From positions 1-6,885 of the forward strand of contig CAJXGK010000097.1 of NCBI GenBank assembly GCA_913053815.1: a stretch of 6,885 bases of DNA, read 5' to 3'. Shown one piece after another: positions 6,428 to 6,885 of the stretch (its first letter is position 1; every line of letters begins with the position of its first letter). Position numbers and translations under genes: made by a program. The notes beneath the pieces are model-generated. The model was not told where the DNA came from. It was given only the letters and a program-made list of their open reading frames with translations, and did no database searches. The stretch is from an uncultured Rhodanobacteraceae bacterium. Lineage in GTDB: Bacteria > Pseudomonadota > Gammaproteobacteria > Xanthomonadales > Rhodanobacteraceae.

Positions 6428-6748
6428 GAGGGATCAGGGTAATGACAGGTGAATGAAGGGTGGACTATCAAGGCCACATCATCGCACGAGGCCATGCCAA
6501 TGACAGAGTGAGCCGAAATCTGTCCTGCTTGGTGATGGCAAGCTTTCACTCACTGGCGGTAGGTACCCTGGGAGCCCTTGCCACGTTGAGGTTCGTACCT
6601 CAACCACAATCTATAGGCTATGGGTCCGTCTCATGCAGTATTTGTATTGTGGGATCACCAGATGGCGTGATGGTTACCGGCCTGTTCATTTGCCTGGCCC
6701 CGCACCGCAAACCACAGTAATGAACAAGCTGCCGCCACCCTCATCACC
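6428..6748. other. Non-coding region upstream of dacB
   Basis: I find no convincing gene. A GTG-initiated plus-strand frame of 86 codons (6460-6720) has no family resemblance and a poorly placed ribosome site. No clear -35/-10 pair for dacB is visible on the minus strand; a TTGGCA at 6501-6496 has no partner at proper spacing. The region carries a stable hairpin at 6585-6604, an alternative pairing partner at 6561-6566, and one copy of a 10-bp direct repeat at 6706-6715. Confidence 0.5.
6585..6604. repeat. Perfect 8-bp hairpin with TCGT loop
   Basis: GTTGAGGT (6585-6592) is fully complementary to ACCTCAAC (6597-6604) around the loop TCGT. No T-run follows on either strand, so an intrinsic terminator is unlikely. 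AGGTAC at 6561-6566 can pair instead with GTACCT at 6595-6600, giving two mutually exclusive folds. It is not a tRNA T-arm: the loop size and flanks do not fit. Confidence 0.55.
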
Positions 6749-6881
6749 GTCATTCCCGCGCAGGGGGGAATCTACCCGGCCCGGACCACGTTCGAGGTCC
6801 CATCGGACATCGGACAGCGCCGCCAGCACGTGGATCCCGGGTCGTCGCCCGGGATGACCAGACAAGGGCATCGCAAACCAC
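6706..6881. repeat. 10-bp direct repeats bracketing the REP-like element
   Basis: CGCAAACCAC occurs at 6706-6715 and again at 6872-6881, on either side of the 110-bp element. The copies lie 33 bp and 13 bp from its ends. The placement resembles a target-site duplication but is asymmetric, so an internal part of a larger repeat or chance are alternatives. Confidence 0.45.
6749..6858. repeat. REP/BIME-like intergenic repeat with inverted ends
   Basis: The element begins GTCATTCCCGCG and ends CGCCCGGGATGAC, so the outer ends are inverted relatives of GTCATYCC. The left end can fold as ATTCCC (6752-6757) with GGGAAT (6766-6771). The right end folds as a perfect 8-bp stem, ATCCCGGG (6834-6841) with CCCGGGAT (6848-6855), around TCGTCG. 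Between them lie a small inverted repeat, GGACC (6783-6787) with GGTCC (6796-6800), and a tandem CATCGGA pair (6801-6814). This is the typical look of the dispersed palindromic intergenic repeats common in proteobacterial chromosomes. Such elements are non-autonomous, and some are mobilised by RAYT-type transposases encoded elsewhere. Confidence 0.75.
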
Positions 6882-6885
6882 GGCC

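Noticed and set aside
6581..6610. tRNA T-arm-like GAGGTTCG
   Set aside because: The loop is the wrong size, and no acceptor, anticodon or D arms can be placed around it.
6460..6720. 86-codon GTG-initiated frame on the plus strand
   Set aside because: Ribosome site misplaced, no recognisable motifs, and internal hairpins suggest non-coding sequence.
6686..6871. 61-codon minus-strand frame over the repeat
   Set aside because: It is the translation of the REP-like element, a common annotation artefact.

Overview
The window looks like ordinary chromosome from a moderately GC-rich proteobacterium, most likely a gammaproteobacterium. A Xanthomonadales-type origin is my best guess. It rests on four things: a small THX-family ribosomal protein gene, a HutF-type (formimidoylglutamate deiminase) histidine pathway, an S13 D-Ala-D-Ala carboxypeptidase, and a GTCATTCCCGCG-type REP/BIME repeat. 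Taxonomy is inference; no rRNA or other marker is present.

Layout: (1) 1-307 is non-coding, with a 9-bp inverted repeat at 81-124 and a good sigma70-type promoter at 252-280 serving (2) a 57-aa THX ribosomal protein gene, 308-481 (+). (3) On the minus strand, a ClC-type chloride/proton antiporter gene (3205-1814) is followed by hutI, imidazolonepropionase (1817-567). The two overlap by ATGA and are probably translationally coupled. (4) An 87-bp divergent intergenic region (3206-3292) carries an inverted repeat, one copy of an 11-bp direct repeat 50 bp from the other, and a -10-like hexamer placed for a possibly leaderless clc transcript. (5) hutF, formimidoylglutamate deiminase, is 3293-4597 (+). 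(6) dacB, an exported penicillin-binding-protein-4-like peptidoglycan hydrolase, is 6427-4601 (-) and ends 3 bp from the hutF stop. (7) 6428-6885 has no convincing gene. It holds an 8-bp hairpin and a 110-bp REP-like element (6749-6858) bracketed by a 10-bp direct repeat.

How the genes work together: HutI makes N-formimidoyl-L-glutamate from imidazolonepropionate, and HutF deiminates it to N-formyl-L-glutamate. They are consecutive steps of the five-step histidine degradation pathway. HutH, HutU and HutG, and any HutC repressor, are not in the window. The unusual point is that an H+/Cl- exchanger is the first gene of the hutI transcript and diverges from hutF, so a shared control region probably governs all three. 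DacB and THX are housekeeping neighbours with no evident link. I see no mobile element, CRISPR array, defence system or clearly novel multi-gene system. The most interesting points are the clc-hutI/hutF arrangement and its compact control region.
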